From positions 2,141,001 to 2,205,000 of the forward strand of contig CP141149.1 of the NCBI GenBank assembly GCA_035235625.1: a stretch of DNA of 64,000 nt, in the 5' to 3' direction. Below the pieces are notes generated by a model. It was not told the DNA's origin. It saw nothing but the letters and a program-made list of their open reading frames with translations, and did not search any database. This stretch comes from Saururus chinensis (taxonomy: Eukaryota > Streptophyta > Magnoliopsida > Piperales > Saururaceae). Shown piece after piece: positions 1 through 11,410 of this stretch. Position numbers and translations under genes: made by a program. The first letter of the stretch is position 1; each line of letters begins with the position of its first letter.

Positions 1-1660
1 GTGTGATGCTATGTTTATTAGGATAGTGTAGTTTTAGGCAGAACTACGTCTGGATCCAATCTTGTTGGAAACATTGGAGATGTTATCTGATGAGTACGTA
101 GGCAACTAACATTGGGTGATGTTGGCCCTATCCAAAAAATATTAATAAAATCTTTTATCCTTATGAAAGCTCTTCTCTTGAAGGCGGAGAGATTCTATTG
201 TTGTTGTTGTGGTTGTTTCTTTTGGTTGGTTGCAGATTTAACGTTTTAAAAAAGAATAAGTAAAAATATTATTTTATTGTAGGCTAACGCAAGCTGGTGC
301 AAGAACTTCATCAGCCAATGGCGAGGCAGTGCAATTGTGCAATGCACGGGCCGTGTGTTGGGCACTTGCCACTTAGATCATCAGTGTGACATGCGGGACT
401 CGCATGGTAGGTCCCTGCCTCGCAAAACCACTATGCGACACATGTGGGTCCCTGCTACATGAAACCACCGTGCAACGCACATTCATTGCATGTCATGCCT
501 GCCATGTGGCATTTTCCGTCTATAAATTCCGACTTTCACTTCGGGTCATTTTCAATTCTACCACTCCTCAAACTTCTTTTCCTGCATTCTAAGTCATTCT
601 ATGTCCGAATCAAGTTGTTCAAAAGGCATTTTCTACTAATTTGACCATGTCGGACGTTGTTACGAGGTCAGCTTTTCAGTCTAAGGCCTCCTCAACAATA
701 AAATTTTTACCCAAGCTTAAGGTTGAGGGTTTCAAACTCTAACTTATGCAATGCTTGTTAAGTCAAATTTTTACGTACTAGTTTTATTCAACTATGCTTG
801 TTTGCCTCAGTTTCTGAAAAATGTCATACGTATGAAATGTTTTACATATGCTGAATCATGTTCTGGGATGTGCATTTTATGGGTAGTTTTAGGGTAAAAC
901 CTAGAATTATCATGTTTTATCTAGATACCTACCAAGAAAATAAATGGTATCTTGCACGTGCAAATAGGTTTAGAGCATCATGGGTGAGCTCCTTGCCTTC
1001 TGAGCTTTCCGTTGCCCCATGAGCATCGGGGAGAACATCGTTTGGTGTCATGACTTATGATTTATCATCATCGGATGAACTGATGTTTTTTTAATTTGTT
1101 TCTGAATCGGACAAACCGGTATTTTTTTTTAATTTGTTTCTGAATGGAACGAACCAATCTTTTTTGAATTTGTTTCTGAAATAAATTATTTTCCGGCAAA
1201 GATGCTACTTTGAGTTTTTCTACTAAGCATTAGTTTAGATTTTAGGTCAACCTACTGAGTATAAAAATACTCACCCACCTCCAAACTCTGCAGGTGATGC
1301 AGCTAAGGCAAAGGTGATAGCAGAAGAATTTTCTGTATAAATAATTGGATGATGCTTTAGCTATTTTTTGCAATTATGTGACTAATATCTAAAGGCTTGA
1401 TATGCCTGAATTTTGTTCTTTGACTGCTCTATGAACAGTGGCCCTTAGTGTATGTGATAATTTTATTATGTTCATTAAACCTGATAATGTTGTGATATTT
1501 AAAATTTTGACTCTACATTGACTTTGAATTATATTACGCAATATTTTATGCAGAAGTCTCATTGTGGTATGTACCGATGGCCATCACATTTGGACTCGTG
1601 TGTGACATTTACAGGTGTCGAGAGGAGTAATAGTTATGACTTTTATATCATAATTATTTT
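1..1660. other. LTR-like non-coding region, boundaries unknown
   Basis: No gene is recognised here. A TATA-like box TATAAAT lies at 521-527 and is followed by a short leader and only tiny open frames, the best being 31 codons from the ATG at 646. A perfect 7-bp hairpin (TGAGTAT, AAAA loop, ATACTCA) lies at 1256-1273, followed by a CACC-rich stretch. A TGTGACA end occurs at 1601-1607. This order (TATA, leader, TGAGTA hairpin, TGTGACA end) is what I would expect of a chromovirus-type gypsy LTR read on the plus strand. I see no matching second LTR, primer site or target duplication, so this is an inference; it may simply be diverged repeat DNA cut by the window edge. Confidence 0.3.
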
Positions 1661-1779
1661 AATGGTGACCATCACATGCCATATATGTTAGGTTATAAAT
1701 ACAATAGGAATAAACAAAACAAGTAGGTTCTTTACTCAAATAAATGATTGTACCAATATATTTGACCCTTTAAAGAATT

Positions 1780-2179
1780 ATAAGCGATTTAAATATTTAC
1801 AACTGAAGGAAAGAGAAAAACAAATACAAACTCGATAATAGGGATAATATAGATGAATTAAATCAAAATTGTCATTTGATAGCAGTATTTATTAGCTATA
1901 AACATAGAAAATAATCAGCATTGTAAGCAGAATCTGATTTCACAAACTACCAATTATGTACCTAAAAAATAATGCCATTGTGATTAAAATTTGATGAATA
2001 CTGGTTTAGAAACAAATGACCATTCCACAAAACACACAATTCTTTTGTTAGGCCTGAGGTATAACTAGTGTAAAACCTACTTGCTCACGTTCCAAAAGCC
2101 AAATCACATAGTCAAAGGAAATAAATAAACGTTCAATGAATATTTCATTAAAAACAAATGAGCATTTCAAAAATGGGAA
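1780..2179 (+). repeat. Diverged outlying satellite unit and direct repeat copy 1
   Basis: Positions 1785-1915 match the second half of the satellite unit (the stretch from ATTTA..ACAACTGAAG to TAGCTATAAACATAGAAAATAAT) at low identity, so the array once extended further left. Positions about 2024-2125 (CACAAAACACACAATTC through AGCCAAATCACATAGTC) recur at about 2702-2810. The foldback MITE at 2180-2701 lies between the two copies and accounts for most of the spacing. Confidence 0.5.
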
Positions 2180-2701
2180 ATTATTTAAATAATATATAAA
2201 AAAATAAATACAAACATAACGCAGTTTGGGAAATATTTTCCAAAATGGTGTTACTTTTTTTCATGTAGGCGCCAGCGCTTCGCTTTTTCTGAAGTTTTAA
2301 TTAATTTTGTCTTTTGGAAGGACGAAATCATCATTAAGTTGGTTTCATCCTTACGAATGACGAAATCTTCAATTTGAAGTGATTTCGTCATTTGTAAGGA
2401 CAAAATTACCTTAAGGTGCTTTCATTCTTTTAAAGGACAAAATCAGGTTTTGTCCTTAAGACGGACGAAATCCAACCAAACGAATTGGGATTTTGTTGTT
2501 TGGAAGGGTGAAATCAACTTAACGATGATTTCATCTTTCCAAAAGATGAAATGAATTAATTTTTTTTTATAAAAAGAGCCATGCAGGTGCGAGCACGAGC
2601 GCTTGGCTGGCGCCTAAGTGGAGAAAAGTAACACTACTTTGGGAAATATTTCTCAAAGTGAGTTATTTCAGTAATTATTTTTTTAATATTATTTAAATAA
2701 T
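2180..2701. mobile_element. Foldback MITE, about 522 bp
   Basis: The sequence is nearly self-complementary end to end. The outer arms begin with the palindromic 14-mer ATTATTTAAATAAT at 2180-2193 and 2688-2701. They continue through GGAAATATT...GTGTTAC and TAGGCGCCAGC on the left, with their complement on the right (GGCTGGCGCCTA, GTAACACTACTTTGGGAAATATT). The inner arms hold repeated GGACGAAATC/GATTTCGTC motifs and meet at a centre near 2443 (AAGGACAAAATC against GGTTTTGTCCTT). The left arm has an extra local hairpin at about 2380-2400. There is no open frame. Because the terminal 14-mer is itself a palindrome, it could be the end of the inverted repeat or an AT-rich target duplication. Superfamily is not assigned. 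Confidence 0.75.
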
Positions 2702-2999
2702 TTTTCCTTTCACAAAATAGACAATACTTTACTTAGGCTCGAGACATAACAACTATAAAAACTATTTGATGATAATCCAAAAGCTGAATCACATAATCCA
2801 GGGATATCAATTGCCGAGGAACCAAACACATGTAGTTTAAGCTATAAACTTTGTTTCTAACCAAAATATTTTCCCCTACAGACCATAACATTATTTGAAT
2901 GAATGGAAAAAAGACACAACGCTGAGATAGCTTTCAGTAGAGCATCAAAATGAAAAAACATTATAGTATGTCTTATCTAAAAATATAGAAAATAAGGAT
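2702..2999. other. AT-rich non-coding, direct repeat copy 2
   Basis: About 2702-2810 repeats 2024-2125 (CACAAAATAGACAATAC through GAATCACATAATCCAG). The remainder is AT-rich with no open frame or recognisable motif, grading into the first good satellite unit near 2990. Confidence 0.5.
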
Positions 3000-3901
3000 C
3001 ATTTTACTTTTAAAGATCCTACCCTAAAGGATCCTACTAGTGTATTTTCGCCAGCACGAGACCGGTAAAGGACTAGAGCTAGTTAGATATGCGGGTAGTT
3101 TTGAGACAACGAAAAGGTGTTAAAGCTCTGGTTGCCTCAGAAGAAAAACTATATTTAATAATTAAGGTAGTAGTTGCCTAGACAGCCAAAGCTAACAAAT
3201 ATCACATACCATACACATACTCCAGTATAGGGATAGTATAGACAAATTATATAAAAAACGTAAACATATTGTAGTATTACTTAGCTATAAATATAGAAAA
3301 TAATGATTATTTCTCATTTAAGGATCCAACCCGGAAGGATCTCACTAGTGTACTTTCGTCAGCTCAAGACTGGTACTTGAGCATAGCTAGTGGATATGAG
3401 GGTAGGTTGGGATATCCAAAGAGGTGTTCAGGCCCCATTTGCATCAAAAGAAAAAATTATTTAATATTTAAGCTTGCACTTGCCTATACAACTGATATAA
3501 ACAAACATCACATACACGTACATATACATATGCCCCATTATTGCGACAATATAGACAAATCAAATCAGCAATAAAAAAAATTTGTAGGATTACTAGGCTA
3601 TAAATATCGAAAATAATGATCGATTCTATCATAAGGCTCCTACAAAGAAGGATACCACTAGGGTACATTTTCCAGATTAGGTCCGGTTCCTAAGCAGAGC
3701 TAGTTGCATATGTGGCTTGTTTGGGAAAGTAAAAGCTGTTTTCGGCTTTGGTTGCCTCAACAGAAAAAAATAATTTAATGTTTAACTAGTTGCCTATACA
3801 CCCGAAGCAAACAAATATCACATATACATAAACCATTATGGGGACAATATTGGCAAATCAAATTAGAAATGTAAACATATTATAGTATTACTTAGCTATA
3901 A
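3000..3901 (+). repeat. Satellite array, segment 1 (about 3 units)
   Basis: Tandem units of about 300-312 bp. Landmarks in order are TTAGCTATAAATATAGAAAAT, CTCTTTTAAGG, the GGATCC-centred AAGGATCCCACTAG, GAGCTAGTTGGATATG, TTCGGGCCCTGG, AAAGAAAAACTTTATTT, CAAACATCACATACACATA and CCCCATTATGGGGAC. The CTATAA landmark recurs at 3285, 3598 and 3896, giving spacings of 313 and 298. The GGATC landmark recurs at about 3028, 3336 and 3648. Units differ by many point changes and small indels, so this is an old array. I see no gene, RNA polymerase III promoter or telomere-type repeat in it. Segment 1 stops at the CACTA insertion. Confidence 0.9.
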
Positions 3902-4567
3902 ATAGAGTAGGGGAGCCATACTCCAAATCCCATCCCCTGCGAATTTTTATTAATTTTTAATTTTTATTTGTGACACTTTTCAAAGTGCACTAATAATAGT
4001 TTTTATTATTTTTTAATTTTTTTCATTAATAGTGACACTTATGAAATCATCGATAATAATGGTTTTTATTATATTTTTATTTTTTTCCATTATTAGTGAC
4101 GCTTTTAATATCTCCCCAATAATGTTTTCATTACTTTTTAAATTTTATCATTATTAGCAATAATTTTAAAAACATCTCTAATAATAATTTTTATTTTTTT
4201 TTTAAATTTTCTCCTTATTAGTGACGCTTTAAATAGCATTGCCAATAGTGAATTGTTTCTTTATATTTTTTATTTTTTCCAAATTATTTTTATTAGCGAC
4301 ATTTTATAAAACATCACTACTAAGTTACTATTAGTGAGGCTTATGTATAAGTATTGTTGATGATTTGTTCTTTGCGACGCAATAAAGCGTCACCAATCGA
4401 ATATTATTCGTGATGCTTTTTCATGTGCCGCTAATGAGCAGCTGCAACTGGATTATTATCAACGATTTTAGCTACACTTTTTATGCATTGCTAAAAGTTA
4501 TTAGCGATGCTTTTTAGAGTATTAGCGACACTTTTAAGCATCAATAATAGTCTCTTTTCTTGTAATG
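3902..4567. mobile_element. CACTA (En/Spm-like) non-autonomous remnant, left end lost
   Basis: The right end reads TTTTCTTGTAATG at 4555-4567, the complement of the plant CACTA terminus CACTACAAGAAAA with one base changed. The interior is built from short degenerate subterminal repeats of the form TTAGTGACGCTTTT / AAAAGCGTCACTAA in both orientations (for example near 4095, 4215, 4385 and 4515), typical of CACTA ends. No transposase frame is present. The left border lacks the CACTA terminus, and roughly 160 bp of a satellite unit is missing across the insertion, so the left end and some target were deleted. The family call rests on the single terminus and the subterminal motif. Confidence 0.7.
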
Positions 4568-5312
4568 TTGACTCAAAAGGAAACTTTATTTAATATTTAA
4601 GGTTGTAGTTACCTATATAGCAAAAGCAAACAAACATAACATACACAACCCCATTATGGCGACATTATTGACCAATCAAACAAGAAATGTAAACTTATTG
4701 TACTATTACTTAGCTATAAATATTGAAAATAATGATTGTTTCTCTTTTTAGGCTCTTATCCTAAAGGATCCCACTAAGGTACTTTTGCTTGCTCAAGACT
4801 CATACTAGAAATGTAATCATATTGTCGTATTACTTAGCTATAAATATAGAAATTAATGATCGTTTCTCTTTTCAGGCTCTTACCCTAAAGGATCCCACTA
4901 CAATACTTTTCCCTACTTAAGACCATATTGATGTAGAGCTAGTTGGATATGCGAGCAGTTTGGGACAGTGAAAGCGGTGTTTAGGCCCTAGTTTCCTTAA
5001 TTGAAATTTTTTGTTTAATATTTAGGATAATGGTTTTGAATACTGACGAAGAAAACAAACAACACATAGAGATACCCCATGATGAGGATAATAAAAAAAA
5101 TCAAATCATAAATGTAAACATATTGCAGTATTACCTAGCAATAAATATAGAAACTATTGATCATTTCTCTTTTAAGACTCCTACCCTCAAGGATCACACT
5201 AGAATACTTTTTCTAGCTTAAGACCAGTATATGATCAGGGCTAGTTGGATATGCAAGTAGTTTGGGATAGTGAAATAGGTGCTTGGGCCCTGGTTGACTT
5301 GAAAGAAAAACT
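4568..5312 (+). repeat. Satellite array, segment 2 (about 2.5 units)
   Basis: The array resumes inside a unit at the GACTCAAAAGGAAACTTTA landmark and continues with GGATCCCACTA at about 4767 and again at about 4889, this second one reached after a short, internally deleted unit. The next insertion begins within the AAAGAAAAACTATA landmark. Confidence 0.85.
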
Positions 5313-6675
5313 ATAAGTTATTCTAATTTATTGACCTTTCAATTTGTGTTAAAATATTTGTTTTGGTTTAATTTGATTTTTTTAGGGTAATGGGTTAATT
5401 TAGTTATCAATTTCTTAAAGTTTAATTTTATTTTAGTTTAATATATTAGTGTCAAGCTTGATCCACAAAATTTCTACTGATTTAAGGACTTTTTTTACTT
5501 TCCTTGATTAAAGAAGCAAACCCCACCATGGGATCCATGTCCGTATCGGATAGCGTGCTCGCCTTTTAGGCCACCAACATTCTATTGATTTGTTTAATTG
5601 TCTTGTGTATGATTAAATTCACTTAAAGGGTCATTTAGGATCTATTTACCTAATGTTTAACCCAATATTTAATTTACAGCCCACAAGGCACTTACTATAA
5701 AAGCAAAAACCCTAGCAATTCCCAAATTGGGAAGGGCTGAGATTAGGTGGGAAGCTAGGGCTCTACTCTTCTTAAGGTAAGATTTTTCCCCAATCACACC
5801 TTAATCCTTTCAATTTTTATCTTAATCATGTCATCTTTTATTTATCTTATTTTAATTTATAGTTTCTTTCCATCAAGATTATCATTTGATCCTGATTTAG
5901 AACCCTAATATATTTGATTTTTGTTTTTAACTTAAGGAAGTCTTCAATTTATCATTTTCATATTGATTTAAGTCTAGTAGTTGGGTTTTGATTAGGACTA
6001 ACCAAAATCCCTAATTTTAGGATAAGAATTCTTGAGGTTGGAGTCCATTCAAGGGATTCATAAGTTTAATAAAGCTAAGGGTTTTGTACCTTAAGTAGTT
6101 TTCTTTCTTCTAATACCATGATTGTGGGTTTATTTAATATTTTAAAGTATTTTGCTGGGTCATTGTGTTTTTTTAAAAACAAGAAATTATTTTTGTTTTT
6201 GTATGTTTATGTATGACAAATGTTAGACCCATCATGTTTTAAACTTCGGTATTAATTATATGAAATATTATGATGTTTTAAGAATTTATCTAACATTTTG
6301 GAATGATTTAGGTTCGGCTTTCAAGAAGAAGAAAAACAAGAGTCAACTGGTTCTGCCATTCAAACAACCATCTAGCCCGTTCAAACGACAGTACAAGAAA
6401 TTTGAACAAACATGTTATCATTCAAACAGCTTGCATGGGTGTTTAAATGGCTATATCGGATTTTGGGGGGTTGAAGCTTATTTTAGTGAATTTTGATCAT
6501 TCCTTCCTACTTTCTCATGATTCCTATAAATTATGACCACGCTAATCTAAGAATACTTTTATAAGTCAACTTAATTGCATATCAACCTTCCATGGATACG
6601 TTTTAGTCTAGGTATGAAGATGATTATGCATGTTTACATTTAATATGATGCTTTATTTAATTTAAATCCGTATTT
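5313..6675 (+). mobile_element. Solo-LTR-like insertion (family shared with 32187-33707)
   Basis: A 1.36-kb block of unique sequence interrupts the satellite. It has a TATA-like ACTATAAAAGC at about 5695-5705, followed by CAATTCCCAAATTGGGAAGGG at about 5717-5737. A run of paired TTCAAAC/GTTCAAACG motifs occurs at 6355-6450. The same order (TATA, CCCAATTGGGAAAGGGCTG, GATCGAA/TTTGAAC motifs, then TTAGGTATGA) is found at 32187-33707, so the two are probably solo LTRs of one gypsy family. Termini and target duplications could not be fixed. The 78-codon open frame at 6260-6496 crosses the motif region and resembles no protein I know. Confidence 0.45.
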
Positions 6676-9423
6676 CAATTATTTCTCCTACTTAAGACGG
6701 GTACTTGTGCAGCGCTAGTTACATTTGCGGGTAGTTTGGGGTGATGAAGGAGGTGTCTGGGCCCTCGTTGCCTAAAAAAAAAAAACTTTCTAGGATCACA
6801 CACTTTTGCCAGGTTAAGACTAGTATCCAAGCAGACTGCAGAGCTAGTTTGATGTGCGGATTTAACGGGATAGTGAAAAAGGTGTTTGGGCCCTAGGTTA
6901 CACATAATAAAAGTTTTCTTTAATATTCGATCTAGTAATTACCTATCTAGCTGAAGTAAATAAACATTGCATACACATGCCCTATTTTGGGTACACTATA
7001 GACAAATGAAATTAGAAATATAAACATATTATAGTATTACATAGCTATAAATATAAAAAACAATGATCGTTTCTCTTTTAAGGGTCCTACCGTGAAGGAT
7101 CCCAATAGTGTACTTTCTCCTTCTAAAGACCGCTACCTGAGCAGATCTAGTTGGATATGCCGGTAGTTTGGGACAACAAAGAGGTGTTAGGGCCCTTGCT
7201 GACTTAGAAGAACAACTTTTATGTAATATTTAAGCTAGTGGACTGGTACCTGAGGAGAGCTAGTTTGATATGTGGGTAGTTTGTGACAGCAATAGAGTTG
7301 TTAGGGCCGTGGTTGGGTTTAAAGAAAACTTTTGCTTGATATTATAGTTGCCCATACAGCCGAAGCAAACAAACCTCGCATAAAAATACCCTACTATTAG
7401 GACAATATAGAAATATAAACATATTGCAGTATTACTCCTCAAGAAATATAGAAAATAATGATCGCTTCTCTTTTATGGCTCCTACCTTAAAGGATCCTCT
7501 AAGCCTAGACTTTTACTAGCTAAGGACCAGTACCTGAGAAGTGCGAGTTGGATATGTGGTTAGTATGGGACAACAAAAGAGGCGTACGTGCCTTGGTTTC
7601 CTCAAAAGAAAAACTTAATTTAATATTTAAACTAGTGGTTACCTACACTGCCAAAGCAAACAAACTTAACATAAACATGCCCCATTGTGGGGGACAATAT
7701 TGACATATCAAATCAAGAAAAGGTGTTCGGGCCCTGGTTACCTCAAAGAAAAACTTTATTTAAAATTTAAGCTAGTACTTGCCTATACACCTGAAGCAAA
7801 CAAGCATCACATATACATACCCCATTATGGAGACAATATAGACAAATCAATTAAGAAATCTAAACATATTTATGTATTACTTAGCTATAAATATAGAAAA
7901 TAATAATTGTTTCTTTTAGGGCTCCTACCCTAAAGGATTCTTTGGGTACTTTCTCTAGCTCAAGACCTGTACCTGAGCTAGTTCGATATGCAGGTAGTTT
8001 GGGACAACGAAAGTGGTGTTTGAGCCTTGATTCCCTATGTAAAAATATATATAAGTATCCTTAGGTTATGTATTGGTTTATTTTTATTATTAAAATAATA
8101 TTATTAATAATATTTTGAGTTAGTTTGAAATATGAAAATTAAGTTTTAAAGGTAGATCAAAAGAAAGACTCAAATCTATGTTTCTCATTTAAGCCTCCTA
8201 CGCTGAAGGATCCCACTAAGGTATTTTTCCCATATTATGACCACTACCAGAGCATAGCTAGTTAGATATCCAAGTAGTTTGGGATAGCAAAAGAGTTGTT
8301 AGGACTTTGGTTGTCTGAAAAAGAAATTTATTTGGTATTAAGTCTAATAGTTGCCCATACAACCGAAATATATAAAAATGTAAATTAAGAAATCTAAACA
8401 TATTGTTGTATTACTCGGCTATAAATATTTAAAATAATGATCATTTCTCTTTTAAGTCTTCTACCATTAAGGAGCTCACTTGGGAACTTTCGCTCGATTA
8501 AGATTGGTACATAACCCGAGCTAGTTGGATATGCGGGTATTTTGGTATAGCGAAAGAGGTGTTCGGGCCCTGGTTATCTAAATTGAATTATGTTTAATAT
8601 TAAAGCTAGTAGTTACCATACAGCCAAAGAAAACCAACATCACTTTGGGGTACTTTTGTCAGCTAGACCAGTACCAGAGCAGAGCTAGTTGGCTATCCAG
8701 GTAGTTTATGATAGCGAAAGCGGTATTTGGGCCCTAGTTGCCTTGAAAAACCTTTTATCTAATATTTAAGCTATTAGTTCCCAATACAGACGAAGTAAAC
8801 AAACCTCACATACACGTACTCCATTACAGGCACAATATAGAAAAATCAAGTTAGAAATGAAAACATTTTATAGTATTACTTAGCTATAAATAAAGAAAAT
8901 AATGATCGTTTCTCTTTTAAGGCACCTTCTGAATGATCCCACTAGGGCATTTTCCCCAGCTTACGAGCAGTACCTAAGCTGAGCTAGATAGAAATGCCTG
9001 TAGTTTTTTACTGTGAAAGAGGTGTAGGGCCCTTGTTGACTAAAAAGAAAAATATTGAATATATAAGCTAGTATTTTTCTATACACATGAACTTAACAAA
9101 CATCACATACATAAATCCTGTTATGGCGACAATTTAGATGAATCAAATCAGAAATGTAAACATATTGTAGTTTTACTTATCTATAAATATAGAAAACAAT
9201 CATTACTTTTTTCTTAACAGTCCTACCCTTATAACTCCCATTGCGGTGCTTTCGCCAACTTAAGACTGGTACCTGAACTGAGCTAGTTAGATATGCAGTT
9301 AGTTGGGGAGAGCAAAAGAGGTGTTTGAGGCTTGGTTGGCTCAAAAGAAAATCTATATTAATATTTAAGCGAGTACTATTGTATACAGCCGAAGCAAACA
9401 AACAACACATACATATACCCCAG
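6676..9423 (+). repeat. Satellite array, segment 3 (about 9 units)
   Basis: The longest continuous part of the array. The CTATAAAT landmark recurs at about 7047, 7900, 8427, 8884 and 9180, with shortened or fused units between. Short open frames in it (for example 7685-7903 and 9177-9497 minus) are by-products of the repeat and are not conserved between units. The array stops at 9423 within the ACATATACCCCA landmark, where a truncated LTR begins. Confidence 0.9.
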
Positions 9424-9715
9424 TGCAAGGAATGCAGCAATCCTGCATAGGTCAATCCTATCCACCTTAGGAGTCCTCCCCTAAGTCTAAGTAGCACCCA
9501 GCTTTGCTGCTCGAGTCCCGCCCATGCAAGGACTCCTACTCAGCTTGCTTCGCAAGGCGAGTAACTCGTCCAAAACACCTCCCGTGCTGTCCCAGCATCC
9601 GTCTGTTCCCAAGGAGCTGGCCTAGGCTATCCATCACCTAGCAAACTTGGCTGTCGGCTACCAAGTGAGGGGGTAACCTCCCCCTTTTCCTATCCAGCAA
9701 GTTAAGGGGCTAACA
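9424..9715 (-). repeat. 3' LTR, truncated, of the gag-only element
   Basis: It matches the outer 291 bp of the 5' LTR (12008-12298) from TGTTAGCCCCTTAAC onward at roughly 85-90% by eye. On the minus strand it is preceded by the purine tract AAGTGGGGGAAGCC (about 9716-9729), the expected plus-strand primer. The remaining ~600 bp of the LTR is missing, and satellite follows directly. Confidence 0.8.
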
Positions 9716-10116
9716 GGCTTCCCCCACTTGATTCTGCGACGCCCTTGTCGAGCCCCAACTTCCCAGGTGCACCGATTGAAGCTCTGAACCTTCCATCTCC
9801 TTGAACCTGCTAGTAAGTAGTCAACACTTCCTATCACACCATGGCCAAGTCATATTCCACCCAGCCTAAGTCATTCTTCGGCTAGGTTTGAGCAACACCC
9901 ACTGCCCATCATCCTGCGAACCTCTGCATCCGTCAGCCCCTTCGTTGCTTCGATCAGCTAAGGCTTGGGGAGTCCGCTCCCCTCCTTCCATCGAATCCTC
10001 GACGACCCAAAGCTGCCCCCTCAAACAAGGACTCCAGCAACCAAACACATCCCATTCGCTGCAAGGGACTCATTCAAGCTACCTCCTCGTTCTTATATTC
10101 CTCCTTCTCCTCTTCA

Positions 10117-11396
10117 GTGACTAGTACATTCAGCCTTTCCCGTTTTGGACATTATGTGGCACGGTGTGGCCCATCGCATATGAAACAGTCACCACCTCTG
10201 TTAGGCTGGCTAGACTGCTCACTGCACTTCACTTTGCCACCATTACCACTGTTGATGCCTTCCTTGTTCGATGAATTTGCTTCCCCATACTTCTTTGCTT
10301 GCTCAGTGGGAGTTTGTTTGAAATCTGCCAAGCTATCAGCCGCTGCAATTGCTACAGGAAGTTCCTCCACTTCCCTCTGTCTCAGCTCATTTTGAGCCCA
10401 AGTTTGCAAGCTCGCCATGAAGTAGAACAACTTGTCATCCTCCGTCATGTTCGTCACGTCCAAGATCAGTGACTGAAACTCCTTAACGTAGTCCCGGACT
10501 GCCCCGGTATGCCTGAGGTGCCTCAACGCCTCTTGAGCCATCCAAGACACATTTTTGGGAAGGAATTGTGCCTGCAAGTCCCTCTTGAATGTATCCCACG
10601 TCCCCATCTTTGGCCGACCCATAGTTGCATCATCCTCCAACCATGTTCACCACCACAGCTTTGCATCCCCTTTAAGGTACATCGCTACTATGGTAACCTT
10701 CTTACCCTCTTGAGTATCGACCAGCGTGAAGTAGCTTTCCATATCCCAAAGGAAGTTCCCGATCTCCTTAGTGCCTTGCATCCTAGCATACGCCTTTGGT
10801 TCAGGGACCTTTGTCTTTTTTGCTACCTGCTGAGATGAAGGCTCACCCCACCTTGTGATGGAGTGTTGATGACTGCCCGCTTCAGTACCGCCATTTCATC
10901 CACTAGTTTGCTAACCTTCACTGCCACTACCTCCTCAACCTGTTGCACTTGCTGCCTGAGATAGTCTATCATCGCAGCCACATCAGCCACTAATGTGGGG
11001 AGACGTGCTGCCCTTTCAGCCGGACTGCCTTCTTCCTAAGACTCGTCAAGGTGCGGTACAACTTCAAGCAGGGATACTCACTGGTCGAAGAGGGCCAAAC
11101 GCTCATTGATGTTGCGCAAAGAGGTCTAGACTTCAGCCAACGTCTCATTCGCTGTGGCCATCGCCTCCACCTTCGCCTCAAGCTCAATAATGTGAGTCAG
11201 CATTGAGCCTACCATCAAAGCTCCATGTTTTCAAGCAACTCGTCAAGGTAAGGTGTGCACGCAGCAAGGATCTCCAATCTGTCCAACAACAACTCGTCAA
11301 GGATTTTGCCTCTTCTAGGTATCCCAGCGATTCAGCAACCTTCAACCAACTCCTTCACAAAGACCGTACTGAGTTTTCACCTCCTTCAGTATCCCG
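10117..11396 (-). pseudogene. Retrotransposon gag, broken
   Basis: The clearest piece is the 162-codon frame 10640-10152, with the retrotransposon gag fold signature (WDTFKRDLQAQFLP, ALRHLRHTG, VRDYVKEFQSL, FMASLQTWAQNEL) and a C-terminal CCHC zinc knuckle starting CFICDGPH at about 10157-10187. A TAA stop falls inside the knuckle, one codon before its last Cys. Upstream, 10641-11396 continues the same protein in changing frames, including a helical stretch at about 10880-11000. Gag would form the capsid of the virus-like particle. The region after the knuckle (9730-10150) is partly open but unrecognised and runs into the polypurine tract. Confidence 0.8.
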
Positions 11397-11409
11397 GCAA
11401 TGGAACCAA
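11397..11409 (-). other. Degraded primer binding site
   Basis: On the minus strand TGGTTCCATTGCC follows the LTR end (TGACA) after a 2-nt spacer. It matches the initiator tRNA-Met primer site TGGTATCAGAGCC at 9 of 13 positions. Position and spacing support the call better than the sequence does. Confidence 0.45.
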
Positions 11410-11410
11410 T

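Noticed and set aside
386..644. Two overlapping small frames near a TATA-like box
   Set aside because: Overlapping frames of 66-68 codons with no domain, in an LTR-like region; no sign of a real gene.
6260..6496. 78-codon frame in the solo-LTR-like insertion as a small gene
   Set aside because: The related insertion at 32187-33707 is not open in the corresponding place.
3000..9423. Satellite unit as a tandem SINE or tRNA-derived repeat
   Set aside because: The unit has a box-B-like GTTCGGGCC, but no acceptable A box at the right distance and no poly-A or T tail, so a polymerase III origin is not supported.
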